A stretch of DNA of 64,000 bases from Antedon mediterranea (GCF_964355755.1 NC_092671.1:4535001-4599000); one strand, 5' to 3'; numbered from the stretch's first letter, positions 1-11,450 are shown. Translations and numbers: made by a program. The notes: generated by a model not told the origin, from the letters alone.

Positions 1-1540
1 TCAAACAGCCAGAACAAATTAAAGACATTTGAATTTTAAAGATAGAATTAATTTATTTTATTTCATTTTAATTTTATTTAATTTTTTTAGAATTTTGATG
101 TGATGTCTCACAATAGGCCTATTTCACTTTGATCAAAAATTGGTGAACCGTTTATTGTTGTTGTTGTTTTTTATAAGTGAAATCATTTATCTTTTCTGCA
201 TGTTTTAAGCATTCGTGTTTTTTACACTATAATAATATTATTTGCGTTGACTCTGTGAAATTTGGTTTTTAAATTATAATTCTTGCTTATAGAATTAAAT
301 GAAAACAAGATAGACATTCACATATTGATTTTTCTTATTGTATTATTTTATTGTATTTACATAATACAATACAGAAGACAATATATAATTTACAACTTCA
401 TTATGTGCGACAAAACAAACTTTCTGTCTTGCCTTAAGATATTATAATATAAATTCTTACAGAATTTAATAAAAACAAGATATACATTTAAATATTGATT
501 TTTATTCTTATTTTACATTGTACTGTATATTACATAAAATCATGTCAATACATAAAACAATATATAATTTACAAATTCAATATTTGTGTGTGACAAAACC
601 GACTTTCTGTAAGCCAAGAGCATGACTTTATATATTGTAATATAAATGTTATAATGTACTTAAGTTATGTTACCATGACGCGTTACTATATACACTCATC
701 TATTTATGCCTATGCATACATTGTATACTGTATTGTATTATGCCGGATACCCGAACCTACACATCTAATAGTAAATGTTAAAATTATTCAATGGTGAAAA
801 ATATCATTTAATAGACCGTTGTTCCGATATTCTGTCAACACGTTCGGTTATATGTTACATATTAAATATAAATGTAAAATTGTACATTTGTGTAAGTTCT
901 GTGTACGTGTGAATCCGGCATTAGTTTGTTCCTAAACGAAAAGCATTTTCATTAACAACCTGTTTTCTACCACACAGTTCATTTAAATCTTTCTTCTTTT
1001 TCTTTTTTAAATAGATTACAACCGTAAATGTGTGTAACAAATAAATAAAAGTGTTCTAATTCCGGTTATCTCTTATATAAATTGAAAATGTTTTGGACTC
1101 AAAACAATTTATATTCTTATATTTTATTTATGATGTGTATGTTTTATATATGTGCAATATGTTATGTTATGATATGATATGTAGTGTATAGAAAGAACAT
1201 TTTTGATATTTTATATTGGACAAATAAATGCTGTAATTAATTCATTCTGGTAGACAGTTTACAGCAATTGGAGACAATCAACAAGGACTACCGACGTTAT
1301 GTGCATTGTTTGTTGCTGTTCCACTGATTTTACTATACTTTAGTTGATATCCTATCTGAAGTTTAGCGAACAGCCCGATAGCCATATTGACCTTCAGGAT
1401 GAATCTTCTCAGCAAGGACTTTTTATTTCTTTCGCATCCAACAGTGAGGATCGCCAATTACAAAATGACCATTCTTATAAAATAATAATTAAGCGTTTTT
1501 GTTTTGTGTAATAATACAATACAGTACTTCTTTCAGCACA
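1..1540. other. Intergenic, AT-rich, no gene seen
   Basis: No coding region, RNA gene or receptor relic is recognisable here apart from the tandem repeat listed at 291-612. The sequence around 640-760 weakly resembles 58980-59030 (both have a GACGCGT core in AT-rich DNA). It may be the outer flank of a duplicated receptor unit. Confidence 0.5.
291..612. repeat. Two tandem copies of a roughly 176-bp AT-rich repeat
   Basis: Two copies are seen, about 291-425 and 467-612. Each starts with AGAATT(T)AAT and AAAACAAGATA, continues through ATATTGATTTTT and ACAATATATAATTTACAA, and ends with a GACAAAAC...GACTTTCTGT-like block. A similar stretch (ATAGACATTCA, AATATTAATTTTTCATTGTACATTTTATTACATTTACA) recurs in part near 58830-58880. 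This may be a dispersed repeat with a local duplication. No coding potential. Confidence 0.55.
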
Positions 1541-2075
1541 GTTGGCCTATTATACTATTTTCAATGGTGAAACATCATTTTCTTAATTATTTTGCAGAAA
1601 ACGTCAACAAATGCTTGTCTGAAACTAGTATTTACTACATTATATATTACAGGATTTAAAGAAGAATTTAAGTGTGTTCAAAAAGCCAAGAGACATCAGA
1701 TCCAAGAATATTTAAAAAGTATAATAATGCTAACATATAAATCGGTGTCATGCAGAGAACATAAATGGCGACCGTCACAAAAACTGTCTAAAGTATTGTT
1801 CTCTCGGATTTAGAACGTGGGTCGGTCTCGCGTCAATTTATTGTTATGTTATTTCGGGACTTTCTTACAGAGTAGAAAATAAGCGAATATAAAACCAAAA
1901 CAACCACAATTAAAACCATAGTGATAACAGATTGTAGTATCCAATACATTGAACATAATTTGTTGTAACTTAGCTTAATATGACAAATGTTATCTAGATT
2001 TGATATGCCTTTATAAATATCAGGCCAGGGAAGAATGAACAATGAAAACTTTAAAACCAGAGAAAGTATCATAAT
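1540..2075 (-). pseudogene. GPCR relic, transmembrane helices 4/5 to 7
   Basis: Read on the minus strand, this stretch has the family hallmarks in order. They are the second extracellular loop (a version of FPWPDMYRGISN), TM5 ending in LYSLIFYSVRKSRN, the third loop (DPRSKSE-like), and the region before TM7 whose DNA resembles AACTACATTATATATCAAAGG on the plus strand. TM1-TM4 are missing, and the TM6-TM7 part is scattered over different frames with internal deletions. It is a dead remnant of the receptor family that fills the window. The neighbouring copy at 2393 lies in the same orientation. Confidence 0.8.
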
Positions 2076-2392
2076 TATTATGACACTATATATGAATATC
2101 AGTGTTTGATTTTTGCTTGTTTTTGTGATGGAAACATTATTGTCCCCTTAGTAGGGATTGAATCAACCGTTTGACACACATAAAAATGTCCCTGTCCTCT
2201 TAAAAAAGGTTTGCCGTAGTTTTAAAACAAATATTGCCCCTAGTTTTTTAAAGAAACAAAAATAAAAATATTGACAATCACTCACAAGTTTGCTTAATTA
2301 GGCCTATCTATCTAACTTAAGTGTAAACAAAATAATTGTTTTGTTTTATATTTCAAAATGTAATGGTCATAAGTTATCTATAATTATAACAT

Positions 2393-3453
2393 TCAGACAC
2401 TGACAGTAAGTGCAGATATTTTCCTCCTGAATAAGCTATAGAATACGTCAACAAATGCTCGTCTAAAAGTTTCATTTACTACATTATATATCAACGGATT
2501 TACGGAACAATTTATAAGTATTCCCAACTGAAAGACAATGAAAAGCAAATCTAAATCCGATTTAAGAATTTTAAAGAAAAAAAGCATGCAGAACAAAATA
2601 AACGGTGTAATGCAGAAAACATAAACTGTGACTGTCACAAAAACTGTCCAGAATATCTTCCTCTGCGATTTTGAACGTGGATCGTTGTTGCGTAAATTTG
2701 CAACGATATTGCGCGGTTTTCTTAAAGAATGAATTATAACCCAACACAAAATAATAATTATCACATTTAACATTATAATGAAAACCAATACAATAATGAG
2801 CAAAATTCCATATAGTTTGTAGTCGTTTGGATTTACAATACATGCAGTTACACGATTTGAGATACCTCTATACATGTCAGGCCAAAGAAGAATGACGGAT
2901 ACTCGATCAAAAACAAAACGGACAGTGTTTATCGAGAAACTGAAAATCCATATAATTGTACAGACTTTTACAGATCTTGAGAGAGTACCAAATTTACTCG
3001 TTTGAAATTGATAAGGTCTACAAATTGCCATATAACGTTCAACCGAAAGCCAAGATATCGTTAAAATGTCTATAAATCCAAAACTGTAAGGAAAGAAACT
3101 CAACGCTTTACATATCCAGTTGTTCTTCAGTACTTCATCAATCATGGTACAGGAATGAACCAATTCCTACGTAATACAATGGGTATTAAAATTAAATTCA
3201 ACGTATCAACTACTGCTAAATTGGCTAAATACACATAAAATGAAGAGTGTAATTTTATCACAATAACAATAAATGTCATTATGTTGCCCACAATGCCAAA
3301 AGCAACAACAACAGGAATGATATTGTAATGTAAAATCTTCAAAAAGTCAATAGGAAGGAACATATCTATGTAAGCATCATATTGACTCGTGTTTGACGTT
3401 GAATACGCGTGTCCAGATACATCATCAGACGCATTGTCATCTGAAAGTGAAAT
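2393..3453 (-). pseudogene. Near-full-length GPCR pseudogene (paralogue of 36790-37854)
   Basis: Two frames, 3142-3363 (TM1-TM2) and 2393-3163 (TM3 to tail), together span a class A receptor very close to the intact gene at 36790-37854. Two lesions are visible. At 3451-3453 the start codon site reads ATT on the minus strand where the paralogue has ATG. Near 3143 four bases present in the paralogue (ATAT) are missing, shifting the frame just before TM3. All downstream motifs remain: ERYMAICRPYQF, PWPDMYRGISNR, FCITPF and NPLIYN. Coding similarity is otherwise high, so inactivation looks fairly recent. Alternative: a later in-frame start, but the frameshift would still remove TM1-TM2. Confidence 0.9.
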
Positions 3454-4880
3454 TTTTCTTCTGAAAATACTTAAAATACTCTGAAAGACTTGTGTTAGAT
3501 GTCCCGTCTTCAGTTACATCACATGATGCATTTTCAACAGCATTGACATTTTGTGTTTAAATATTTTCCCAGACTGTTTCACAATAAAATAACGATCTTG
3601 TGTAATAAAACAATGATCTTGTGTAATAAAATAAAACGACGTTGAATTTAATATCAACTGGATTGATTGGTTGCTTATAAAATATCGATGATAGTTCCGT
3701 GATAAAAACAATTTACATAGCAAGTGTCAGAATACTACTGGGCAAGAGGATGTGTTCATAACGTAGAGGTATGTGCTATAAAAGATACCTGGACATCTGG
3801 AAGAAGATTTTGGAGCTGTTGATATGTTCTCACAATTCTCTTCTTCCAATGCGATATACTGCCCTTTTAAAGCTTGATTACCATTGACGTATTTTGCAAT
3901 TGGTTACTTCGTGACTCGTTCTTGGAACAAGGCTTTCTAAAGTACAATTAATTTCCCTACAGAAACTAAATTAAATTTTCAAATGTAATCGATTTTGTTT
4001 TCATAATTTGTTATTATTTCTTAGGTACAATGTATTTGTAAACAGAATTCTAATGAAACACATGCTTCGATGCATAATTAAATCTGAAAATACAAAATAA
4101 TACAGTTTATACAGAATAGGCCTATTGCAGAATTCATTGTTACTCGGATGTTATCAATCTCACCGCAGTCCTCCATCCAGGAAAAAGGTAGCTTTCGATT
4201 TGGATGCAACGACCGACGACCAACATAAGTTAGGTCGGTTGCCGCCTGGACCCAGAAACCATAAAATGTGTGTCAATTAATTAACATGACGTCATTTGGT
4301 CATCATTCGTCGCAAATCGAAAGCTCCCCAATATCAAGATACTGCTGACTACATACAAGATCATCAACTAAACTGCCACCTTAAATTGATGAGCTCATCA
4401 AACCATTGTCCTCCTACTACGATTAAAGTTGTCAAAACCTGCTACTGTTTTCTATCTTCGTCTGCTCGTCATAATCATGAAATGTATAAACATTTAGAGA
4501 AGTCATCTACCACATATCACTTTACGCAACATCTTTTGACAATTAATTATTTTGGATTTTTTATAGAACAAGTTCTCATTTGGGAAAAATGTAGATGGAG
4601 ATTATTCATTATCATCATCATATACGGTATGTAAAAACATATGAAATTTGCTTTTCAGAGACAACAGGTTAAGATTTTATTAAATAATTATAATAATTAA
4701 ATTACAAAAGAAATGTGATTAAAATGTTGACTTTGATTTGTTATTCGTATTGCACTTGCAAGAAAATAATCTCTATGCAGCTTGACATAGTTGCATGATC
4801 GAAGATATCTCATACGCCAGACGAAGGAAAATGACGTAAACAAGATATAATGTAGTATTCAATGACAAACGGAATCGACT
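3454..4880. other. Duplicated upstream flank of the receptor pseudogene
   Basis: This stretch aligns with 37855-39140 beyond the coding region, including TGACGTATTTTGCAATTGG (about 3875-3903; TGACG plus CCAAT box on the minus strand). In the intact right copy this would be 5' flank or promoter. Apart from the small element at 4190-4325, no other feature is recognised. Confidence 0.5.
4190..4325. mobile_element. Short MITE-like inverted repeat (136 bp)
   Basis: The ends are inverted: AGCTTTCGATTTGGATGC at the left, and CGCAAATCGAAAGCT at the right. The interior holds a TGACGTCA palindrome at 4289-4296. A shorter, partly deleted version is at 38556-38637 in the right duplication, so insertion predates the duplication. 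No target duplication could be fixed. Confidence 0.5.
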
Positions 4881-5185
4881 TGTTTTAAACTGGCATGGTC
4901 TACAAACTGCCATGAACGTTCAGCGGAAAGCCAACGGATTTTTGAAGAGCTTTACGTACTCAGCACTCGCAAAAATGAGGTTTGCAGTCCACACAACCAG
5001 ATTTTTATTTGTACATCAGTCATCAAGAGTATTGGTACATACATCAAATCAATATAATTAGAAGCAACGCATCAGCTATTGCCAAATTGGCTAGATGCAC
5101 GTACACTGATTTGCGCAGTTTACTCACTATAACACTAATGTCATTATGTTACCCACAATGCCTAAAGCAACAGAAATGATATTGT
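4880..5185 (-). pseudogene. GPCR relic, TM1 to TM3
   Basis: On the minus strand the DNA keeps the TM1/TM2 block (coding for GNI, then LRKSVYV-, LANLAIAD-like residues, around 5085-5160). The WLSVERYMAVCRPY block follows (around 4890-4940), with most of TM2-TM3 between them missing or frame-broken. Plus-strand landmarks are ATCAGCTATTGCCAAATTGG and TACACTGATTTGCGCAG, shared with every intact copy. In the right duplication the equivalent position is occupied by a different insertion (39147-39510). Confidence 0.8.
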
Positions 5186-5375
5186 AAAGTAAAATCATAA
5201 TGATTATAAATGGGATAATTATAATAAAATATTGAATATAATTATACATTTAAAAACAAGTAAACATGATGAAATATCGGTTTCCTAGAACCAATATAAT
5301 CAAAAATTTATAAATAATTCATTATCTTCCTTCAGAAACAATTAATAATCAATTTTAAGGTTATTAATTTGTTTT

Positions 5376-5503
5376 AGTGCGCGTGATTAGTCGCATGCAA
5401 CGCGACTCTAAAGCTCACTATGTCGATCGGTTGGTCGGTCGGTCGGTAAACACTAACTCAAATTTTAGCACGCGACTGCAGCCATGTATATGGCCTTGTT
5501 TTC
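5376..5503. mobile_element. Dispersed repeat with GGTC core, inserted in the left copy only
   Basis: About 125 bp containing AACGCGACTCTA, AGCTCACTATGTCG, (GGTC)n and GTAAACACTAACT, then CACGCGACTGCAG and ATGGCCTTGTTTT. The right duplication reads straight through (about 39665-39680), showing this is an insertion here or a clean loss there. A second copy of the same repeat lies at 53638-53760. No open reading frame and no classifiable terminus. Confidence 0.6.
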
Positions 5504-5667
5504 ATACGCATCCACAAGCAATTGGCAGTATGAACATTCTTATAAAATAATTTTAATTAAATTAATTCCTTCAGAATAATACATTATTTAAAACGTTTCA
5601 TGTTTAGAATAGAAGTACAATAATACAATACTTCTTTCAGAACAAGTTTAAGTTATTCAATATTATT

Positions 5668-5960
5668 CTCTAAATTCTTCTGTAGAAAACGTCACTAAAT
5701 GCTTTTCTGAAATTTGTATTTACTACATTATATTAAAGGATTTACAGAAGAATTTAAGTATGTTCCCAAACGAAAAATATTCAAGAGACATCAGGAACGA
5801 TACAATTTTCATTATGTTGCTGATAACACGAAAGACGATCACAACATGAATAGGCACAATCTGTTCCACATTTCCATACAGGAACATATCAATGAGAGCA
5901 TCCTACCGACTCGTATTGATATGAACGCTGTATTCTTATTTTCGGATACCGGTGCATCAT
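5668..5960 (-). pseudogene. Collapsed GPCR relic: TM7 joined to TM1 and N-terminus
   Basis: Plus-strand DNA runs from the C-terminal block (GTAGAAAACGTCACTAAATGC, then the TM7 block ACTACATTATAT-AAAGGATTTAC). It passes directly into the TM1 block (TTATGTTGCTGATAACAC) and the N-terminal block (CATCCTACCGACTCGT, coding for a TSRYD-like motif). About 700 bp of the receptor middle are missing. The same junction is present at 39885-40165, so the internal deletion predates the segmental duplication. Confidence 0.75.
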
Positions 5961-5989
5961 ATGATGATGATAGTGTACTCTTCCAAAAA

Positions 5990-7285
5990 GCTCACTTCTT
6001 TTAGTGATGGTTTTCGCAATTTGAGTAACGTACGTATACCTACTGTACAACTTATACTAAGTGCATCTGAAAATTTTCCTATTAAAAAGTGGGCGCGACC
6101 ATTGTATGGTTACCAAATGTAAGTTCATAAAATGTAAATCTTTATATTTTTATGCAATATATATATTTTTTTTGCTTTGGAATATTTTAAATCAATAACA
6201 AATAAATAATTATGAAAAAAAAATAATGCACTAAATATAGTATACAATACTAAGTCAAGTAGAAATCGAAATGTAATTATGTAAAAGGTATTATTAAGCT
6301 TAAAAGAACATCGTTAAGTGCACTGATGTTTTATACATTAGCAAACATTACTACTTACAATTTTCACTTGAATACGAATGTTGTTAAAATTACCATTTTA
6401 CATAGTTACAATTTAGAGAGTCTTAGCGGTTAAAAAAGAGTCATTTATTTTTTCACACAAACAAAATAATTAATATTATACAAATAATGAATGTTTATGA
6501 TTTGTGTGGTATGCCTACAAATACCTTCACGAAGTGAAAGGTGGAGCGTTATATTTTCACGAGGCCAAACCATTCGAAAAATGAAGCACTCAAGTTTTGG
6601 ACGCAGAGGGCGCATGCAAAGCAGGTTGATCGAACAACAGCCTAAATTATTGTTGGCGTATGTTGTTGTTCATCGGACAAGTTCATAAACAATATCGTGA
6701 TTTAACATGATATATTACCATGATAAGTTTAGCACGATGAAGAGAAACCGTCAAATGAATTAATTATTCACGTTAAACTAGATTAATCATGTTTCTCCAG
6801 TGTGTTCCACTAGATCACGATAAGGTGGTTAAGCTGATCACTTGTTTGAAGGTTTGCATGGCGAAATCAAATGTTGATATAAAGTTTTACGGTACACCAC
6901 GTGTATTAGTTCTGAAACATTCTCACTCCTGAGGACGATCAAAGCATATTGTTCGAAACGTCAAGGAACTCAACAGTTCTTTTCAGAACTAATACACGTG
7001 GTGTACCGTAAAACTTTATATCAATAAGCTGATCACGTTATTTAATAAGTTTAGGTTCACATCGATCGCATGACCAGTGGAAACATGACCGACGGTAATC
7101 TAAATCTAAGTAGAACTGCTTAGCAAGATGAACAGAAGAAAAAGTAATGATTGTCTGAAACTTTCATTCTAAGCATTTTATAACATGAATGTATAAATAG
7201 TCCAAGTCGACTAAAAAAAAAAAAGCAATACCCCTATAATTATAAGAAAACATTATTTTGAGATTAAAAAATCGTTAAATACATT
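5990..7285. other. Spacer shared with the right duplication
   Basis: Aligns with about 40340-41572. Short ORFs here are not conserved in a coding manner. Includes the 183-bp insertion listed at 6842-7024, which the right copy lacks. Sequence just below 7286 is the 3' flank of the receptor that ends there. Confidence 0.5.
6842..7024. mobile_element. 183-bp hairpin insertion with 12-bp target duplication
   Basis: Flanked by perfect 12-bp direct repeats TAAGCTGATCAC (6830-6841 and 7025-7036); the right duplication has a single copy (about 41303, one base different). After a 32-bp leader the insert is a hairpin with perfect 44-bp arms (6874-6917 and 6981-7024). The central loop contains GAGGACGATCAAAGC and TCGAAACGTCAAG. 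A long target duplication suggests insertion by target-primed reverse transcription. The loop resembles the terminal repeat region of Penelope-like elements, but that assignment is from memory and tentative. Confidence 0.7.
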
Positions 7286-8341
7286 TCATTTTCTACGACA
7301 TTTTCCGAAACAGAGGTCAACGAATGCTTTACGAAAACTTTCATTCACTACATTATATATCAAAGGATTTACAGATGAATTTATATAAGTTGCAAAATGG
7401 CAAATGGTTGACAACCAAAATACATCTGTTTCATGAATATTGAACTCATTAAACAAGTATAATGTTGCAAATACGTAAAACGGTGTCATACAAAACACAA
7501 AAACCGTGACTGTCACAAATGCTGTACAGAATATTTTACGCTCAGATCTTGAACGTTGGTCGGTCTTGCCTGAAGTTGGTACACTATCGCTGGATGTTCG
7601 TAAAGAATAGAGCATAAGCGAATATAACACTAAAATAATCACAATCAGTAGTATAGTGACTGCAAATTGCAACGTCCACAACATTGCAAATCGGTGTTCG
7701 TAGCTTTTCTTAATAATACATATGTTTGTACTATTTGAGACGTCTTTATACATATCAGGCCAAGGAAAATTGACGGTTGCTCCGTACCTATGTACAGATA
7801 TTAGTATATTCATCACCAAACTGAAAATCCATATAACTGCACATACTTTTACAGATCTTGAAAGAGTACCAAATCCACTTCTTTGAAACCAATAAGGTCT
7901 ACAAACTGCCACATAACGTTCAACGGAAAGCCAGAAAATCGTTAACATAGCTACATGCCCTGCAATCCAAGTGCCATAACATACCAGTCCACAAAACCAA
8001 CTCCATTCTACATCAATAGTTGCATTGGGTACAACAGTTATAGATTCCATACTTTTCCTTAATTCAACGGGCGCCACAATTAGAAGCAACGTATCAGCTA
8101 TCGCCAAATTGGCTAGATACACGTACACTGATCTTCGCAGTTTACTTACTATAACGATAAACGTCATTATGTTGCCGATAACGCCAAAAGCAACAACAAC
8201 ATTAATCACATACCTAAGCACCATCTCCTCAAAATCTCTCTGTAGAAACATATATATAAAACCATCATATTGACTCGTGTTAAAAGTCCCGTTATCAAAT
8301 ACCGGTTCACCGTGTGTTGTATTGTCGTCTGAAATTGACAT
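7286..8341 (-). CDS. Intact orphan rhodopsin-like GPCR (351 aa)
   Basis: A plasma-membrane seven-helix receptor expected to signal through heterotrimeric G proteins; ligand unknown. The N-terminus has N-glycosylation sites (NTT, NGT, NTS). TM1 about 43-66 with G56-N57, TM2 about 72-93 with LAIAD 79-83, TM3 about 118-140 ending in E141-R142-Y143 (ERY in place of DRY), TM4 about 165-185, TM5 about 217-245, TM6 about 269-296 with FCMTP 283-287, TM7 about 308-330 with NPLIY 325-329. C117 and C208 are the expected extracellular disulphide pair. The motif FPWPDMY in loop 2 is a family signature. Single exon; length typical of class A receptors. The start MSISDDN matches the other copies. Its duplicate at 41573-43573 is interrupted. 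The overall look (NPLIYN, VERYxAVCRP) is peptide-receptor-like, and the ligand class is inference. Confidence 0.93.
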   Translation of the reverse strand: MSISDDNTTHGEPVFDNGTFNTSQYDGFIYMFLQRDFEEMVLRYVINVVVAFGVIGNIMTFIVIVSKLRRSVYVYLANLAIADTLLLIVAPVELRKSMESITVVPNATIDVEWSWFCGLVCYGTWIAGHVAMLTIFWLSVERYVAVCRPYWFQRSGFGTLSRSVKVCAVIWIFSLVMNILISVHRYGATVNFPWPDMYKDVSNSTNICIIKKSYEHRFAMLWTLQFAVTILLIVIILVLYSLMLYSLRTSSDSVPTSGKTDQRSRSERKIFCTAFVTVTVFVFCMTPFYVFATLYLFNEFNIHETDVFWLSTICHFATYINSSVNPLIYNVVNESFRKAFVDLCFGKCRRK

Positions 8342-9309
8342 TGTTAATATCTAAAATCTTTCTGCTTTAAAACAACAAATGCAAATATGCCAGCGACGAC
8401 GTATACAATTCCGATACTAAGAAGATTTACTATTGCAATTATAAACACTTCTTTAGCGGTAGGTAACCAAAATTAAAAAAACTTTCCAAATGTTTACACC
8501 ACGAAAAAGGCTCAAGTTCTTCTCGAATGGTATTTGATACTAAAAAGCGGACGTGAAGATTACTGACGTTTGATTCAAACGAATACAACTTATAACATCT
8601 GGTAAACGATTTAGGTACAGGTACACAATCATATTCCCTTTCTTTGAATTCATGCATTCTACGTCACATGCGAAAGTATGTCTTGGCCAATAACAGGCGA
8701 CGGCTTGATCAATTAGTAGTTCTTTCAACTATTCGCAAACAATCTGCTCTTTTCTCTAATAACCTCAACAACCCATCCCAGTTGCGTGTAATCTTTCTGA
8801 ATTATTTATTACAAAGCCTCGGTTTATCATTAGCAGTGATTACCTGGGCAACGAATTAATTTAAATGTAAATAATTTCAAAAACTAATGCCACTCTTGAT
8901 TTGTTTTATGAGTTAATAATCTAAATTGTGACACATGCAAGGTTAAGGGAAACTATACAATCCAAGATTTAAATAGCTGGAAAAAATATCTTGATACCAT
9001 GTCTACTTCCAGAGATATATCAGTCTAAAGTTGTGGCTGTTGCAATCAGTGTTTTGAGAGTATCCGGAAATGATAAATACAAAAAATAAATAAAAAATAA
9101 ACAGGGCGTTTAAGTTTACGGCTTAGCAAAAGGATATTCCAATTGTTTTATTGGAATGAAACTTCGCACCTTCGTTAATTAACTATTGTTCTATTATTAT
9201 GCAAAAGTTCCATTAAAAATAAAATTTAATCATAAAAGATGATAGGTTTTATGAAAATAATACCTAATTTAGACCATCTTTGTGACCGACATACCACAAA
9301 TTGTTAACA
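8342..9309. promoter_or_regulatory. 5' flank of the receptor at 7286-8341
   Basis: About 540 bp next to the start are conserved at 43574-44110. They include ATTACTGACGTTTGATTCAAACG (around 8561; TGACG half-site of a CRE) and a CCAAT box in TTGGCCAATAACAGG (around 8682). Promoter function is inferred from position and conservation between copies only. From 8880 on the sequence is unique and I see nothing in it. Confidence 0.35.
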
Positions 9310-9672
9310 TTTTATTTTTTATTTTTTTATTTTATTCAATCAAACAAACAGCGATAATTACCGCCGGTTTTTATACAAACAAAGCCAGGACTGTTTAAAG
9401 CACCTTGATTGGTCCTAACATTGACCAATGGCTTCTCTCGTCCAGTGCCCACCTTGACCAAAGAAAAGGCAAAAGCCAACGTCTGAGGCAGATACTAGAT
9501 GCAGGGGATGCTATAATAGTCAGCAGTGCTGATTTCAAATGCCTAACGGGACCCCAGCTCCATACAACACCCGATATTCCCAGATGGTCTCCCATCCAAG
9601 CTCTAACCAGGCCCAACGTTGGTTAACTTCGAGGATCTGACGAGAACCGCGTTTCAACGTTGTAAAGCCGTA
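9310..9672 (-). mobile_element. 5S rRNA-derived SINE (SINE3 type)
   Basis: On the minus strand, the first 110 bp (9672 down to about 9563) follow animal 5S rRNA. They include GGGCCTGGTTAGAGCTTGGA, TGGGAGACC and TGGGAATATCGGGTG, that is, the internal polymerase III control region. They continue into about 220 bp of unrelated body (ATTATAGCATCCCCTGC, CAAGGTGGGCACTGGA, AAAGCACC region) and end in an A-rich tail (AATAAAATAAAAAAATAAAA). This is the layout of SINE3 elements, which use a 5S-derived promoter. A 5'-truncated relative is at 51435-51595. It is not a working 5S gene because the 5S part is mutated and continues into a SINE body. Confidence 0.85.
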
Positions 9673-10666
9673 TTATTATTTATTTATTTGTTTCAAAATA
9701 GAAAAACACCATGGTAATGTAAATAAATACTGTTCCAGCTATCATTTTCTGTAAAAAAATATTTAAAAATGTAATTTTTCAGCCTCTTATTGTTTTTTGG
9801 CGGTCTCCACAAATCTACACATGCGACGATTTCGCTTGCACGTGCCACATTTTAAAGTAAACATATCACTAGGCCTATCGTAATTTTAACATTTTAACTT
9901 CTTATAAAATATTGTATTTGCTGTTAAATATTATCTGAAGAATGAATGCAATTTGCGCAATATAAGTGAATACAACTATTATTATTTATTTTATGTATTT
10001 ATAAAGTTGTTAATACCCTTACTAATATGAGTATTGCATGGAACTTTAAAATAAAGTTATATCATCAATATCATTGCAATAGTTTCAAGATTGAATTGTC
10101 TTGTGACAAAGAAAATAAATCAAGTTAACATTAATCTACTAACGTATAGCTCTATCAATTGATAGTCGAAAATATCACAATTTCATCACCTTCTTTTTCA
10201 CACTACCGAATAATGAATGACTAAACGTATGTAAAAATGGTAGGCCTAGCACGTTTATTTCGGCGCGCACACAGAGGATCGGATTCGGCACACAGAGGAT
10301 CGGATTCGGCACACAGAGGATCGGATTCGGCACACAGAGGATCGGATTCGGCACACGGGAAATAATAAACCTTGATCTATTTGCAGGTCTTTAAGCTAAT
10401 TGCTATCCACAGTTTCCTTTACTCATCCGGACATTAAATCTAATGTGCAATATAGGATATAAGTTTGTCGGAAGAATCAAATCAAATGACTGAACGCAAT
10501 ATGCACTGCATCAATATTCCAAAAGTCACTAAATTATACAAAAAGACAGTAATAAATGAAATATTAATATTTATTCAAACATATAAATATGTAACATAAG
10601 CTAGCTGATAATTGTTTTATTAAAACACTAACATCAATTTACTATTATTATTTCATTTATTTAAAG
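9673..10666. other. Spacer, nothing recognised besides a small minisatellite
   Basis: AT-rich sequence without coding signal; contains the 21-bp tandem repeat at 10267-10357. Confidence 0.5.
10267..10357. repeat. 21-bp minisatellite, about 4.3 copies
   Basis: Near-identical units beginning CACACAGAGGATCGG and ending ATTCGG repeat from 10267 to 10357. The units are almost free of substitutions, which points to recent expansion. GC content is clearly above the surroundings. Confidence 0.9.
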
Positions 10667-11201
10667 ATGTATTGTCCCTTGAAACACAAAAAAAATGAAG
10701 AAAAAAAATATTCTAAATTTAAATTGGTCATATCAAAGTAATATTAATGTTATTCACTTTAAGTCGAAAATTCGAGCCAAAAACAACAAGTTTACGTAAT
10801 TAATTTGATTACACTTCGTCTGGAAAATCGTCACGAGCGAAAGTAAACAAAGATTTCAAACCATTAGTATGCATTATGCATGATGCTAATTAGGATTGTT
10901 TCAACTCGTCGCGGTTGCGAAGGTGTTTTCACACAGATCGCGAAGAAGTTTTATGATTATGCATACAGAGTAGCCAAACAAGCGCGTTGCATTATAAGAT
11001 ATGTTTTGATCAAAAAAAAACTTTGACTGGAAGTCAAAGTTATTATTTGAACAAAAAAACGTCTGTATTTCGGTTAAATTATTTTTTTTTCCGACTAATT
11101 TTTGGTGAAAGTTAATAACTATCATGATACTTCAAAATGACCCGCTTTTTTTTTGAAATATTAAAAAATATTTTATTTAATTTGTCAAAGGGACAATACA
11201 T
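10667..11201. mobile_element. MITE-like element with 14-bp terminal inverted repeats
   Basis: ATGTATTGTCCCTT at 10667-10680 is matched by its exact reverse complement at 11188-11201. The 535-bp interior is AT-rich and non-coding. The target duplication is unclear (TTTA/TAAA context). It lies in the stretch that the right duplication lacks. Confidence 0.6.
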
Positions 11202-11450
11202 GTAAATATACAGGTGAAGAGCACCAAATGCCCTCATGACCTAGCATTTTTTTCCAAAAAATCTAGCATAATTATACCAAATCTAGCATAAATTGGCAAA
11301 ACATCTCAAGTGAACACGTAATTTGCATAACATTAGAAGAACTTCGATTCCAATCTATATGGATTGTTGGTTGATGCAAAAAATAAAAAACTTTAAAACA
11401 AGGTTTGATGTTCGTAAGTTTAAAAGCAATATATTGTAAGCAGGTGCAAC

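Larger units (their letters stand above)
2190..8880. repeat. Left copy of segmental duplication, block 1
   Basis: Nearly continuous similarity to 36600-44110 in the same order and orientation, covering receptor, upstream flank, collapsed relic, spacer, receptor and upstream flank. It is interrupted by copy-specific insertions: 5376-5503 and 6842-7024 here, 39147-39510 and 41905-42838 in the other copy. A relic at 4880-5185 survives only here. The match resumes at 13490 (block 2), after about 4.5 kb that the right copy lacks. Confidence 0.85.

Noticed and set aside
5714-6004. 96-codon plus-strand ORF
   Set aside because: It overlaps the collapsed receptor relic in antisense, and the duplicate at 39885-40165 does not keep the frame open.
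9563-9672. Functional 5S rRNA gene
   Set aside because: The 5S-like part is diverged, continues without terminator into a SINE body and ends in an A-rich tail.
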